NCBI GenBank assembly: GCA_027886175.1
Contig: JAJNNQ010000137.1
Span: forward strand, 39,604,001-39,668,000
From: Phylloscopus collybita
Taxonomy: Eukaryota > Chordata > Aves > Passeriformes > Phylloscopidae
DNA length: 64,000 bases
Direction: 5' to 3'
The notes beneath the pieces were generated by a model. The model made no database searches. It saw nothing but the letters and a program-made list of their open reading frames with translations, and was not told the origin of the DNA. Shown here piece after piece: positions 12,501-27,500 of the stretch (position 1 is the stretch's first letter; every line of letters starts with the position of its first letter). The translations under genes were made by a program, and so were the position numbers.

Positions 12501-15500
12501 TCAAGTTGTTACTTAGTAGGAAAGAGAATACAAAAAGTAGAAGTCCTCCTTTGTCTTTTCCCTCAAGCTGGGACAGTGGCCAGAGACATTTATTGTATTC
12601 ATTATCTTGTTTTCCTTTCCACATCCAGATCAAGATACAGACTTTATTTTTATTTAAAGGTTCAGAACGATGTTTGTAGCTGGTGAGCACTGTGATGTGG
12701 ACACGCTAGAATGGTCAAAGAGAGTCTTCAAAGTACCTGTCTTGGACCACTGGTGGCAAACTGGTGAGTGTTTTAAAATAACCTTTTTAAAATACAGCGA
12801 GGAGAGTTTTTTCATACTTGTTTTGTGAGTCTGAAGGTAAAATTGCTTTCTATTTCCATGAGCCATTACATAAATGTAAAAAAGAACTTCAGGCGAGAAG
12901 AATGTGTTTTGGAAGTGGTCTGAAAATTGACTTCAGGGTATATTTTAGAACTACAAGACATTTGTAAAACCTATATAAAAAAGTAGGTATTTTCTGGTAT
13001 CCATGTTTAAAAAAAAGAAGTTTATATCAGTATTTTCCCAGGTGTGTTTTTGTGTTGTTTGCATGTGTGACTGTTGTGTGACAGAATGTTTGCTGTTTAA
13101 GGCTTAAACCTAAGTTTTTTTCATATATAATTTGTGTAATTAAAAATAATCCACTGCATAGAGTAGACTCCTTGGTCTTTACTGTTCTGTATGGATGTAT
13201 TCCAACTTCTAGTGATTATTTGTCTTGGGTTATGGAAAACAAAATTGTGTATTCTATTTTCATCTCCTGAAAGCACTGTTCTTCTTTACTCTGGGAGGAG
13301 GAGGGCGGGTGCCTTTTGTTAATGGACCAACTGTAGGGCATTGTTTCTTATCTCTTCCACCACCGGTTTTCCCTCTAGGGAGATGTTTTTCTGCTAATAC
13401 CCTTACATTAACACCTCCCCAAACTAACACATCCCCAAACTATACCCTCCCCAAAGCGGTGCATCCACATTCCATCATCCTATTGTGAGATGCTCCACCC
13501 AGTGGGAGGAGCCAACCATTGCTACCTAGATAAAACTGAGCCACAGGAAGGAGAAGGCATCCAGCTTCACCCAGTTCCTGGAGGAAGACTGGACCCCTTC
13601 TCACCACCACTGGACCCCTTCTCATCACTACCTGGACCCTTGTTCTACAAGATCATCTCTACTCCACCAGAAACACCTCTGCCACTCCAGGAGGACTCAC
13701 TTTTGGACTGCTTCCAACACCCTGACCAACAGGGTGTCAGGTTGTAGCCCTGACTCTGTCAGGATTTTCCAAGATTGTTTGTTTGCTGGTGTGGTTGGGT
13801 GGTTTTGTCTTTCTACTACATTTGTATTGTTAGTATTCCTAGTAAAGAACTGTTATTCCTATTCCCAAATCTTTGCCTGAAAGCCCTTGATTGCAAAATT
13901 ATAATTTGGTGGGGGTGAGGAGTTTACATTCCCCATTCCAAGAGAAACTCCAGCTTTCCCTGTCAGATACCTGTCTTTCCAAACCAAGACATTATTTGAG
14001 AGTGGCTCCCATTTGTTTCACTGCAATGAAGGAATCAGAGTACCAATCTATGTGTAACCTTACAAAAATCCTAGTTGAATCCTGGATTAAGACTTGATCG
14101 AATACATCTCCTTATAACTGTGGATTCATGTATCTTTAAATTTCACTATTAGACGATTAAATTTGGATTTTGCTTCTTACACATATTATTGCTGATTGAA
14201 TAATGGAAATGTATTACAAAAGCTCCCTCCTTCCTTGTCTTCTTTGCTTCCTTCCAAGAAATACCTCTTGTGTTTTCTGTGGGTCATTGGTTTGAGATGT
14301 GTGGTCTCTTTGTTGATAAAGAAAAACGTTCTGAGGTTCTCTCATGACAGAACAAATAGAAGCTATAGAAGATTAGAGTGGAAGTGCAAAACTGTTTAGT
14401 TCATCTATGTATTATGCAATTAAATCAGTTGAGGAGGCTGAAAATTCATTGTTTTTATTTAAAAAACCCCAAACACAATCTTAGGTAAATACTGATAAAG
14501 TCCTGGAACATAGTGTAATTTTTTATTTAATCTGTATTTAATCTGATTAATACAAGGCAAAAGACCTCTATTTCGTTCACTTCTCTATGATCCTAATGTC
14601 TGTAGGCAAGCCTGAATGATGCAGAATGAGAAATTAACTGGAAAAGGCTAAAAGATCAAATAATGTCTTTGATGAATTGCTGATATGTCAATAATCAGTG
14701 TAACTGCATGTAATTTTGCACGTGTTTTTATCTGTCTGTGCACATATACAGCTATATATTACATTTAAAATTGCCATAGCTTTTGCATACATTTAGTGCA
14801 AAAGTTTCATGTTACAATGTTCTTTCAGATGTATCTCAAGTATATAAATATCAATGAGGCATCTTAAGCATATGGATATAATGGAACTTGCACTGCGTAG
14901 AGGTAAGACGGTGTTTTTAGACATTTTTCAAAGGAGACCAAGACTCAGCTCAGAGTACAGTGTATTTGATTTGTATATTCATGGCATACTCTTCAATTAA
15001 ATTGTATCATGACTTAATGAACTAAGGCCATTTCAGATACGTTGTTTGAGAGCATTTAATAATTTGATTAGAGTGAAGACCCAAGTGATTTGTGTGGAAA
15101 TGTGAGCTGTTGAATGAAAACAAGACCTTTAGTCTGAATGAAGTTAGGAAGTTTTGACCCTGTGGGAGGCCCATGCTGGATCAGGCTCCTGGCAGGGACC
15201 TGTAGATCCATGGAGAGAGGCACCAATGCTGGAGGTTTCTTAGCAGGACTTGCTACTTGGACTCTCCAGCAGCTCCTTGTCTATCTTGAACTGTAGAGAA
15301 TTGAACACGAGACTCCAGATGTGGCCTCACTAGGGCTAAGCAGAGGGGCAAGATCACCTCACTCAACCTTCTGGTCACATTCTTCCCTATGCACCCCAGG
15401 GTCCCTCTGGCCCTCCTGGCCATAAGGGCGCTGTGGGCTTATGGTCACTTTATCATCCACCAAGACTCCTGGGTCCTGGAGCACAGCAGCCATTGCCACA

Positions 15501-18500
15501 GGTGAAAGCAGTCTTCCCTTCTGCTCTTTGCTTACCTCTTCAGCAGAATACAAAATGTATCCTATTAACTGTGAAAAAAGCAAGCAGTTCTCTCACATTC
15601 ATCCTTGTCTATCACTTCAAAATGTAGAAAGTGGATTTCTGTGCTGGAAAAGCTGTTTCAACCAAACAGTATTGGATTTCAGTATGTGAGGTTAAAGGTG
15701 TATGTACTGAATGTGAAATATTTTTTGCCATTTAATTGCAGCTGAAATTATAAATTGCTGTTTTGTTATACCTCAGATTGATATCTGTTATACCTCTGAC
15801 TTACTTCTACATATGAAAATACTTTTGACATTTGCTACTCTAACAAATTGGTACTTATTCCCTAAGCTGATATTTATCTGCTTTCCTCCAAAACAAGAGC
15901 ATTGCAAAACTCTGAGAAATTCTGGCATCTTAATTTTGCCGGAAAACTGTAGATCTTATTTAAGCTTACTGTTGGCTCTTTCAGCTGATGCTAAAGCAGA
16001 AAATGGAGGAGGAAAAGTATCTGGGTAAATAATATTTCTTGCATAATGGGGTACTTTCTATTCCTTTGTTAATGACTGAGGAAGGTAAGGAAAAGTTGAG
16101 TTTTGTAGAGATGAGAAGTGACTGAGTCATCATTTGGAGATGAGTATGAGATAAGGGAAACAAAAGGCTGACAAAAGTATTATAAAATAGGAGTGTTAAC
16201 CACTTCCTTCTTGAGGTTTAGTAAGATGTCTTCAAAGCTCTTGGCTCCTTTGCCATATATATAACTAGAAACAAATTAGTATGGACAAAGAAATGTGGAT
16301 GTCTTTGATTTGTTCTTGAAAGATTTATGGAGTGTATTTGAAATCACTATGAATTGAAACAGTACTTTGAAACAGAAGAAAGCTTCCATTAAGGGACTTC
16401 AAAGCAGCTACACCTGGAAAAGCTGATTGCTTAAAACTGCTTTGTGTCAGTACACCTTCATCAATAACACTCATTTAAAATGTTAATGTTTGTGTTAAAA
16501 GTATAGTAAGCACATCTTACAAACTGTGAAATATAAGTCACAGGATCAATGAGTGGCAAGGAGGATTTCAGACAGTAAGGACTGGGAAGAACTTGCTGTT
16601 TTCTTTGTATGGTAATGGACGAAAGAATGTTATTCTGTTATTCTGTGATCCTCTGATCCTATGCTCATCTGTACCTGGAGAGAGGAGAGTTTTGTGCAGG
16701 TGTTAAGTTTTTGCTTATTTATACAAATTGACACTTAGCACTTCAATAGCAGTTTTCATCTTCAAAGTTGTTGTGCAAAGACAAGCAATTAATACTTTTG
16801 ACACCCCTGTGAAGTAAGTACAGTTATTCCAGTCTTGCAGACATTAAATAGAGAAAGACAAATATCCTGCCCCAAGATATCCAGTAAGCCTTAAATTCAG
16901 TGTCAGAAAATAGATTTTTTTTTTTTTTCTGAGAGATAATTTTTCTGGTCTTATTTACGTATGTTTTGTGATATTTTTTCTGAATGGGAACTGGAATGCA
17001 CATTTTGGACCTTGTTTTCTCTCTCTCTGTGTAGTTATGTTTTAAGGCAATGATACAGGTGCTCTGCTCTAGTATTCCAGGTAATTAAATTACAAGGAGC
17101 CTTGCCAAATTTATTTGAAGTAGCCTAAAAAATGTTTGGGTTGTATCTGCTGTGTGACTACCCTCATTCTGAGGGAGGGGCCTCAATAGACAAAGAAATG
17201 TGAGTTTGGCTAACTTTGATTTTGAAGCTAGCTTTGAGTTCTAGGAAAAAAAAAATGGAAACAGCTAGGAGGCTGTCATGAGCTGTGGAAGCAGAAGGCT
17301 CTGAAAGTTTGTGTTAAACATCTTCAGCTGCTTTCATGTTAGCTAAAAAATGAAACTCTGCCACATCACTTTTGACATTTTGAGAAAACCGTAGGTCAGA
17401 TTTCCATTTCTTCATAATAAGTGTAGGATATAAAGAGTTTTTTTTTTCTCTTGATATTTTTAAATAAAAATGTTTTGAGACTTGTCTTTGAAGATGTATA
17501 GGAAAATACAGATGGAACAGAACTGAAGCTGAAAATTCAGTGATAAAATCTCAGTCAAGAGACATGTTTCCATAGAACTTTTTAGTTGAGTACTTTGGAA
17601 ATGAAAGTTACAAAGTGTGCAAGTGTAGTAGATTCAAATTGGAGTTATCTACTATTTCCTGAGTATCAGCTCACTAGCAGAAAAAACTATGAAACAATTG
17701 TGTACATTTTCTGTTTTCATGGAGATAGGCTGCCTTATCCAGTAAGCAATAGATGTCTGCTGCAGACATTAGGACAAAAATCAAATGGTGCTTGATACAT
17801 TATGGCTACTGATGAAAAAGGTTATAGTATGTGCACATTGTGTTGGATATTCTGAGACAGTGTGATAACATTTTCTGGTAGGAATTTTCCAAGTTCTGTA
17901 ATATAATCAATAATGTAGTCTATCACTTTTAAAATTAGTCTTATTCTTTATCTGTGTCTTACCTCTACAACATGCAAATGCTATGTTGGTAATATTTTTA
18001 TTAGGACAGACCTATTAGGCAATTAAAAATACAGGTTATACACATCTTTTATGAGGACTGTATAAACAATACAGATGTATCATTGAATTCAGTGTGAAAA
18101 ATATGAGTCATGGGTAACTGCACTCAGATGCATATATTTCAGTGGACTACTTCTGAGACAATCATGTGTGGGAAAGAGTTTATTAATGTGATCTCCAGGC
18201 AGCATGACGTGGTCCCCAGACTTCAGTTTCCATTGTGTTGCCTTGGCAACATTGTGCAGAATCTCCTTCATGAGTATCTGGAAAGACGGATTTTGCAACT
18301 GAATTGTTAGCTAATCTTTTCAGGTTTGCACTAAAGAACTGTTCTTTAGATGAATTACATTTTCAGGCTGGACCTCCTTCTCCCTTTTGTCAGTTGGATT
18401 CCACATTTTGTTCTTCAGTCACTTTCTACTTTGCCCTATTCAAAACTGAAGAGTCCAGTGATGTCGTTCAATGTCATGAAATTCTCAGACCCAAAGGCAG

Positions 18501-21500
18501 TGGGAAAGGTCAAATAAAGAAAGGATGGCTGTTTAATTTGCAACAAAGAGTCAATTCTTGACATTTTTTTTTGGAGTGTCAGAAATTCATTTCTGGAGTT
18601 ACAGGGACCAGGAATCTGAAGTTGAAATGAAAGAGATTAAACAAATTTATTCCGAAGCCCAGGTGACTGGTTTGGGTTATCAGGTGCCTCAGTGGACACA
18701 GTTCATGCTTTTGAAAGACACGTGCAACCTGTCAAGACTCGGATCATATTTTTCAGTTAAAGCTGATAATCTGCAAACAGTTCTACAGAAGTGGAAATTA
18801 CTGGGCAGAAACTTTTGCTGCTCTGCAGCCCTGATTTACTGAGTCCCCTGAGCATTATTTACTGGATAACTGAATTTATAACAGGCATTCATGACATTTT
18901 TCATGTCTCCCACTGGGTATGAAAAATATAGATTGTTTCAGCCATTGTTTGCTGTTTAGTAATCACATGTGGACTGTGTATCATTAGTAACAGTATGGGG
19001 TTTTTGTTGCCCTTATTGAAGGAGAGAGGAAGAAGTTTTTTTAGTGGCTGTGGGCATTGCCAAGGCAAAGACTGACCTTTCAGTTCTGCGTGGTTTTCTC
19101 ATTCTTGGACATCAAAGAAGGTATATCTGGATTATATACATATTCTGTAGGGTGTTTTTCATTTAAATGAATCGTTACAGCTTCATAGGTTTATTGTGGC
19201 ATTCAGTGCTGTTCACTGTCTTTCACATTTCACAAAGTGTCTTTTCTCCAAAGACATTTTTCATTTGAGGGTTGTTTCAGATGTACATTTCATATGGCTT
19301 TCAGTTGTCCAATGCATTCTGGGAAATGTACCCCCATGCTGGGCCAGGAGTGTTGTGGCTTGAAAAAAAAAATTAAAAAAAAAATCTATTTTCATGTATG
19401 GAATTCATTGCAATTGGAACATGGTTAGGTCAGTAAATGTACTATGTCCTTCCAATTAAAAAAAATAACAACAAAACCAACAAACAAAACTCCACCATGC
19501 ATCTCTGTACTTCACATTTCTGTGAAGGTTCTTTTTTCCTCATGGTTATACTCTGTTTTTTCCCCACTGGTCAGCTCCTCCTCTGTGTTGATACAAATTC
19601 ATTATTAGCTGCTCCACTGCTAATAATGTGCTGACATTTTCTAATTTAGAACTGATAAAAAGTGTATATTAAGCTTTTCTGTTCCCATTTGACTTCAGTT
19701 TCTCAGTGCTTATTAATCTTAATCTTTTCTGATTGTCTTTCCACGTGCAGTCAGGGACAGACATTAATATGGATGAAGTATAAATGTTTTCCTCCTTAAA
19801 ATTTCATTGATATGGTTTAGATGACTGAAAATAAAAGAACTGTGAAGCAGTCTTAAGTTATGAAGTTGAGCCATGGGCAATATTTAGTGTGCACTGAATA
19901 TTTAGTTTGCATTTAGGCAAATGAGGAAGACAAGGGGGCACATTTAGGAATGGATATGTTAAAATAGAATAGTGCAGTCTCATCTCTCTGAAGGAGATGA
20001 GCTGTGACAGCACCTCCAGTTTGTATGAGTGTGAAGATGTTACAGGTTGTTGGTCTCTTTCTTGTCACATGGCAACTGCTTTTTTATGTTGCTCAGAGTG
20101 AGTGCAAAGAGATTGCACCTAAGATACTAGATCCTGATAAAGATACTTGAATTGCACAGTAATTTTACCTGTCTTTTCCATCTTGTCAGTATTATTATGC
20201 ATGCAAGGTATTAAGATTCATCAAAACAATTAAACAGTAAACAGTTAGCACTGAGATGTGTAATTACTTTTTAAATTCTTCATTTATCTATTAGTTTTCA
20301 TCATGTATCCATTATGATGTCACAGTAGGATGAATATAATTTGAAATTTATTTTGTCTGAAAATGTAATTTGATGCATTGCCTAACTTAATGCATCTTTA
20401 AACATGTCATCTGACATCTTCCAAATACAACCAAAAAGCTTTCTGGTCTCTTATCTTGGCTGTTAATTTGGTATAGGCAACTTATAAGATGTACATTACA
20501 ATAGCATATACAATATTTGAGGGCAGAGCACCCTGGTGTACTTAATAAATGAATACATAAACTTCTGGTGCTTTATTATTGGCTTATCAGTTAGTGATTA
20601 ACAATTATTTTCTGCTTTGGTTTTAATGTTGTCATGGCCCCCAAACCCTTAACTAAACTTCCTTGAAGTTATATTTTGTATATTTATTTTGGAGATTTCA
20701 TTTAAATGTGCTTTGAAATCTTCAGAGACCTTTGTATACGTATAATACCAACCTCCACAGTTTGTAAGTGCATTCTGTGGTTGGGTAATTGTGAAAGTGA
20801 GCCTTGGATGAATTTTAATGGGTTTGTGGGTTGATTTTGTTTTCAAATAAGTGAATTGAATACAGGAACAGAACTGTTATATTAGAAGTATTTGGCCTTC
20901 ACAACTGTAGTATGTGTTCATGGTAATAGATGCATTATGACTGCAAGTGCTTTAAAGCATTTAGAAAATACTAAAATAATTGGCTGGTTTCTCTTCTGAC
21001 CTTTAATTTTAAGAATAAGCATGAAAATGCAGACACTTTTGGCAAATACATTACTTTACAAACAAAATGGTTTTCTGATTTGAGAAATGTACTGCAGTTC
21101 TTCAAATACCTTTAGCTTATTTTGTTACTTTTTTTTTCCTCATACGTCCATGAATCTTAGTCACATTTTAAAAAAATGATTGCTTCATTTCCTATTTATA
21201 TATCTTTTCCATGTTTTTTGAGTGAAGTTTCTACTTTACAATTTCTGCATAGAGAAATTAGGCAATTAAGAAGAGCTTTTTTAAGGTTCTGTGTACAATT
21301 TAACCAAGTGAGAAAGGTTGAATTTAATTTTACTTGAGTGTGAAGAATAGGTGAAAAAATGTTGTTTTTCCATGGGGCTTACAGTTAACTTCTAGAGGTT
21401 TTATGTTCTGTTTTATAGAGTGTTAGTGGGATGAAAAAACATAATTTAAAGCCACCTCAAGATGACAAATCCTTCTGATCTTCTGCCAAATGAATGTAAC

Positions 21501-24500
21501 CTAAATTGGAAGCAGCCTGATGGACAAGGTCATGCTTTACATGTGAGAGTCTCTCTAAATAACGTTTCAGCAAGAAAGTCTTAACTGAAATTCTTTCCAG
21601 TTGTTTACTGTGTATTCTTTACCCTAGCTTTATATAAGTTTGTAGGAATTGAAAAACTTGTAAGGCAAGGTGAAAATCTTGATTCACCAAACTTGCAAAG
21701 CTCATCTAAAAGTTGATACTTCTTGAGGTTTTTGCTAAGGTAGACTCTTGCCATATTTTGTTATTCTATATGCACCTGATATTTATTGTGTTGATGCTGC
21801 ATGTGCTTAATTCACAAAAGGAATAATTAACATTATTACTAGCACAAAAGGAAAAATAAATTATAATTACAGTCAGTGTTTAAGAATTTTTCTTCTGCAT
21901 GTCACAGTCCTCAGAAGAATGGAGTGAAATACCAAGCAATGCATGAAAGAGTTTTTGAAGTTTTGCTACAAGCCAGCAAAACCTTTTATCTTTTAGGATG
22001 ACAGACTTCTTTAATCTAATCTAGTTGTGTTTTATGTGTGAACTGGATTTAATTTCATACTTCTTTCTGACACTTGATAAAACTGAATCAGGGTATCCTT
22101 AAGAATTTACAGTTCTTCAGATTCTTCAGTCCTTGCTGTCTTCTTGTGGATCCTCTCACGTTTTTGTTATATTTTGCTGTAGTACCGTGCTAAATATATC
22201 ACTAAATGAGAATTTCAGTAAATGTAAACTCTTTCATTAAATTTTACTTCATTTGATGACAAGCTTAAATAAAGTGAAGAGGAAATGCGTAAAATGGATG
22301 GAAAGTTCGAAATACAATTATCATAGCTCTGAAAGTAATTTTCACTAGCCTTTACTTTTAGAATGTGGCAAAAATCATGGCATAATAATAGATACTAACA
22401 ATGGGGGTACAGTAGTGCTGTGGATTTTTGTGGCAGCATCACATATCACACTGTATTGCAATTATCCAGACTGTCCTTATCTGTGCCCTTTAGTGCTCTG
22501 GGATAATAGTGGCCAGGTGTCATCTCCTTGTTTTAGTATTGATGGATAATTAGCATCAGATTGTTTGTATATAAATACCCAGCATCAGCTATGTGTGCTT
22601 GGTCTTTTAACACATTAATAATATAACTTGTCATGCACCATGGATACTTCTGAGGGCCTTCCTAAAGGCATGGCTGAGCTGTACTGTACAAAGGTTAAAG
22701 CAGTTACCTGAAATTTTCTTCCAACATCAGTAAGCATAAGACTGAATTGGTGCTTGGGCTATCAACCTGCAGCATGACTATCTAGACACAATTTGTCAGG
22801 ATTAACAGTGCTAAATCCAGGCTGTGAGTGAGGCTATTTACTGCTACTGCAGTTCGAGACTTGGACGCTTGCTTGGCTTTTAGCAATAAAGGATTGACTG
22901 GGAAACTGACTTCTTTCCTCTGCACAGTTGTGTGCTGAAGGATGAAGGAAATGAGGTTTGTGTGAATACTTGATGATCTGGCCCCTGAATCTTCAGGACA
23001 TTGCCACTGCATACTATTTCTGTGATGTACTAGATTTGGTTTTATTTTAAGGAAGCAGATTTTGAGTCCTGTAATTCATCTGGTACTGTCATTTTCTGTT
23101 CCAGAATGCCCAGTAGTTGTTGCCATACTAGAAAGCATTTTACTGTAACTTTATTGAAGTTTTCATTCACCCTTTTTGGCATAATTAAAATGACCACTGT
23201 ATGGAGGGACCATATGGAAGGAGTCTCTTCAGAGGTACATTCTTGTGATGTGAATGGATTTGTAATGAGTTGCTGCCTAAGCTTTCCTGTTTCAGAGACC
23301 CTCCTTTCCATTTTATCAGTGCAGTCTTCTGCTGTAGTAATTCCTTTAATTCCCCACAACAAAAGTGACAGCCTTGCCAGAAGAATGGCTCAAAACAGCA
23401 CAGCCACAGTGAGATTTTTTTTGTATTATATTTATTGTATTCATTAATATGGTAATGTATGATAGTTGCTCCATTTTCTTCTTTTCTTCTCCTGCTACAT
23501 AACAACTTCCTACTGCTTTTGTGTGCTTTTAATGTCCCTTCATTGCATCCTAAGACATTCAAATTAGGCAGTTTTACATTACCCACTTAGCGTAGCCCAG
23601 CCTCAAATATTAATGTCAAAATACACTGTGTTTTGCCTAAGTATTTCCTACCAAAAAAGCCAATATTTCAGCAGCATGGCAGTCTATTATGTTGAGGAAT
23701 ATGAGACACGGTCTAGAAATTATAGTGTATCAGGAATGTAAGTGGCACAGAGTAAGTGGTAGATTTTCATCTTGAAAGTTCTGAGTTATTTGTAAGCTGT
23801 TTATTTTGATTGAACTTGACTGTTGACTGTGAATGAGCAAGAGATTTTTTGAGTGCAAAAGCTACTAGCTGTTGCTTTGCATAATTTGGCAGAGCACAGC
23901 TTCTGCAAGTCAGGCAGATGGGTAGGTTTAAGCTTTCTGATCAATAAAGTCAGGCACACACTTACAGACTCCCCTAGCTACTCATAGGAGAGTATTGCTT
24001 TTTGCTTCTGGATCAGCAGCACCTTCTCTGGCGTAAGAATTGTTTTCCAAAGTGCAAATGCAAAAAAGTGTCTGTATCAGACTACTCATTAGCTGTCCAA
24101 TTTATACTGGCTATTTCAATAACATTGAAATAGCTTTATAATAATATCACTCACTTACTGGTAGAGTGGGACAAAACAAAGAAGGTCACATCTGTGATCA
24201 TTGAGGACTATTTCTTTAGATTAGCCCTTATCCTGAAAAGAAGAAGCATAAGGAGGGACTTGAGACAATTGAACAGCTTTGATTTTAAGGCCATCTCTCA
24301 GTAACTCTGTCTTCTCTGTCTCAATGAAATGCTTTTCATTATTCTCAGAGGTACACCATATTGTTTTCATTATAGCTCAGAGCAGATGTTGAATACATTT
24401 ACCAGACTAGCTGTGAAACATTCTTCTTCCAGTAAAAAACGTTGCTCTTCTAAATAGCTGTTTCATTGTCATATCATAAGGTGTTATGCAGAAAGGAAAT

Positions 24501-27500
24501 TGGTTTTATGATCTGGTTGTCCCTAGAAAGCCTTCCACAGCTGGAGGGCAAGCCAACTTAGTAGCTTCATGAGTGGACATTTAATGTGCAAATGTTTGCA
24601 AAAGAGACTGCAAGACAGACCTACTGTTCTGTTACTTGCATTAAAAATATGGAAGTTCCTAAAATCATCAGCATTGGAAATCTGTCTTGGTGCTGTGCAT
24701 TAATTTCAGAGTATCTTCAGCTATAAAAAAATGAGTGTTAGGTAAGGGATGTCTGTTCCTATATGCAGAAACCTGATTTAAGAGATAGGTGGAATACAAT
24801 GTACACTTGACAAGTGTTATCCTTCTTCAGACTGGTACTGTTTCACCTTTTCAGACCTGAATCTTGTGACCTGCACATAGATCCTGACTTGAATTGTAAA
24901 GAAACTAACCTTAATTGAAACCAAATACTCATAAGCAACTTTATTTATTGGAAATCTATAATAAAGGGCCACAAAGTATTTGTATTACATGTAATTGTTG
25001 AGGAAAAAATCTCTTTCATACTTAAAATCCTGTGTTCTTCTGAACAGTGATTTCTTTGCAGGAGCATTTTGAATTGAATTCCCCTTTCAACTCAGGCTGT
25101 TTTCTTGCTGATAAAAAAAGCTGTCCTAGAAAATGGCTGTTGTTTCCTAATAGGTTTGGGAAATTGATATTTCAATCCAACATCCTCTTTGAAAGTTATA
25201 TGTTGATTTCCCAAGAAATGTACAGCACAAAGCTTGACGCTGTCCTTTGACAATACTCCTTTGCGATTCTACATTGAAAAGGAATCTTTAGCATTCAGGA
25301 ATGGTTAACCAAACACAAAGAGCAGATGCTTTTGGGATTCTCTCTCTGAATTATGATCTGATACAAGTACCAAAAATCCTGTATTTTTTTTCATGTACAC
25401 AAAAATTCTTAGTGGCTTAGAGACTAGAGCACTGGGTAAATGTGAAAATTATATATCCATTGGTAATTTAAAATACAATAGAAGAAAGAGCAACAGTTGT
25501 AAAGACCTTATCACAAAGTTTTAGAACTTGTGGTTCTCCAGAATAATTGAACTTTCATTCAGGCTTAGTCACTGTTGTCCAAAAAGTAGGTTAACAAACC
25601 AGACAAGTTAGTACAATGAAGTTTCCTTTCAAGTTTCTGTTGATTTCATTAGCAGTGTGCTAGAGAGTCAGGCAAACCCAAACTAATTCTCAGGATTTCT
25701 TCCTCTCCTCTTAGAGTTTTTGGATTGGGACGCTTTATGGGAAATGCTTTTCATTTCCCAGTCCACACCAATGTTACTGGTACATCAGGCTAACAGGGGT
25801 GCTGTCTTCCCTGTCTCTCAGTAGCAAAACTAATTCCTGTGTTTTGGTGATAGGAGACTATTGTTCTTGCTTGATCTGTTCCAGTATGTTTTGTAGCTCT
25901 CACTTTGCAATATGTAAAGCAACATATCCTCTGTGCTACCACTTCTTCTCCTAACAGTCAAAAAGAAACTGGCTTTTCTACTGTCTTTTCAAATTCACTG
26001 TTCCTTCTGTTCCAAGTAAAAGAGGAAAATTCTTATATAGTATAAATATATAAGAATATATACATATTTATATATACAAATATATATATATTCTTATATA
26101 CTTATAAAGTATAAATACTGTGCAGAATATAAAGCTCCAAAACTATTAAATAGTTTTATTTTTCTACAGTTTCTCAGTATGATCACGGGAGGTGATATGG
26201 TAAATAATTTTGATAATTGTGTCACCACTATAACTGTAGCCTGGGTGTTCTGTGTGTTAGAAGAAAAGATTCCCCCACGATTGTGCAGGGAATTTGCATT
26301 TAGAAGATGGAACAGGGAAAGATTAGAAAACAACAAAGCAAACTTTTTTTTGTCTGTCTTTATTAGTATGGAGGGTTGATAATTTTTATTCTGTGTCTCA
26401 CAGTTTAGGCCCTAGTATACCTGTGCTGTAAATGATAAACTTTCAGCTATTTACTAACACCACTACACAGTGTAAAAACACTACAAGAGTTTGTTTGTTT
26501 TTATTCTTGTTCTTGCTTCTTTAAGCACTTGAAGTCACATAACAACTTCTGAAGTGGCAGATGAATGCTATGGAGGTTGAAAAAATTCACAGTAAAAATT
26601 ATTTTAATTTCCTCATGCAAGCATACTGAAACAGGTTTGAACATACTGATCAGATATACAAGTACATCTACAGCTGGAGACAAGCCTGCTTTGTTTGCTG
26701 AGTGGCATGGACTATGAATTCCAGGCCAAGAGACCTGAGACCTCATCAGAATGTTAAAATCGTGTTTTTAAAGTAAAGTCTCATCCTGTGTTCCTGCTAA
26801 TATCTAAAACAGGATTACACTGTAATCCTACACTTTGTTTTCTGTGGCTGAGAGTTATAGCAGCATTTCAAAGTAATTTCTGTAGATTGTTTCCCTAGAG
26901 GGGAAGAGTGAAGAGCAACTGAGCTTTTTTCATCTTCGACTCTCTGTTATATGACTTGATAGTGTTTATTCTTCTTCTGTGATAACAACCCTGGTAGTAT
27001 AAAAATGTTATGTGAAGTTAAGTATTTTAAGAAAGAGGGGAAGGTGAGGAGGGAAGGATTTCTAGCTGCCTAACTGTGGGGATAATTAGGAAGGTGTTAG
27101 CATTACTGGAAAGCATTGATGACAACTTTGTGACACAAGTAGTGGAAGATCCTGTGAGGAGTGGTGTGCTCCTCAGTCATATACTAACAAATAGGTAATG
27201 CCTTGTTGAAGACATGAAGGTTGAGGGCAGCCTTGGCTGTAGTGACTATTGTGGAATTCAGTAGTGGGCAAGGAGGAAACAGGGCAGCAAGACTCTAAAC
27301 ATGGACTTCAGGAGAGCTAACTTAAACCTCTAAAGGTCTTCTTGAAACAATCCTGTGGGAACAGATCCTGCAGTGAAGAGGGTTCCAAAGGAACTGATTG
27401 ATATACAAGGATCACTTCCTCCAGGCTCAAGAATGATGCATACTGATAAGCAAGGAATCAGGCAAAGGGGGAAGAGATCTATGTGGATGAATTAAGAGCT

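Larger units (their letters stand above)
7359..12659 (+). other. ACSS3: ACSS3 intron (5.3 kb)
   Basis: The intron contains a MIR-like relic (about 7850-8020), a near-perfect inverted repeat with arms 9931-10013 and 10949-11026, a short TG microsatellite near 10550-10578 and a sense-strand LTR (12071-12484) close to the next exon. I recognise nothing else. Confidence 0.75.

Noticed and set aside
13225..13747. Proline-rich open frames (plus and minus)
   Set aside because: They lie wholly inside the solo LTR 13221-13991. The proline richness comes from its C-rich tandem units.
23185..23586. 133-codon minus-strand open frame
   Set aside because: It overlaps two other open frames on both strands with no homology, so it is a chance frame in intronic sequence.
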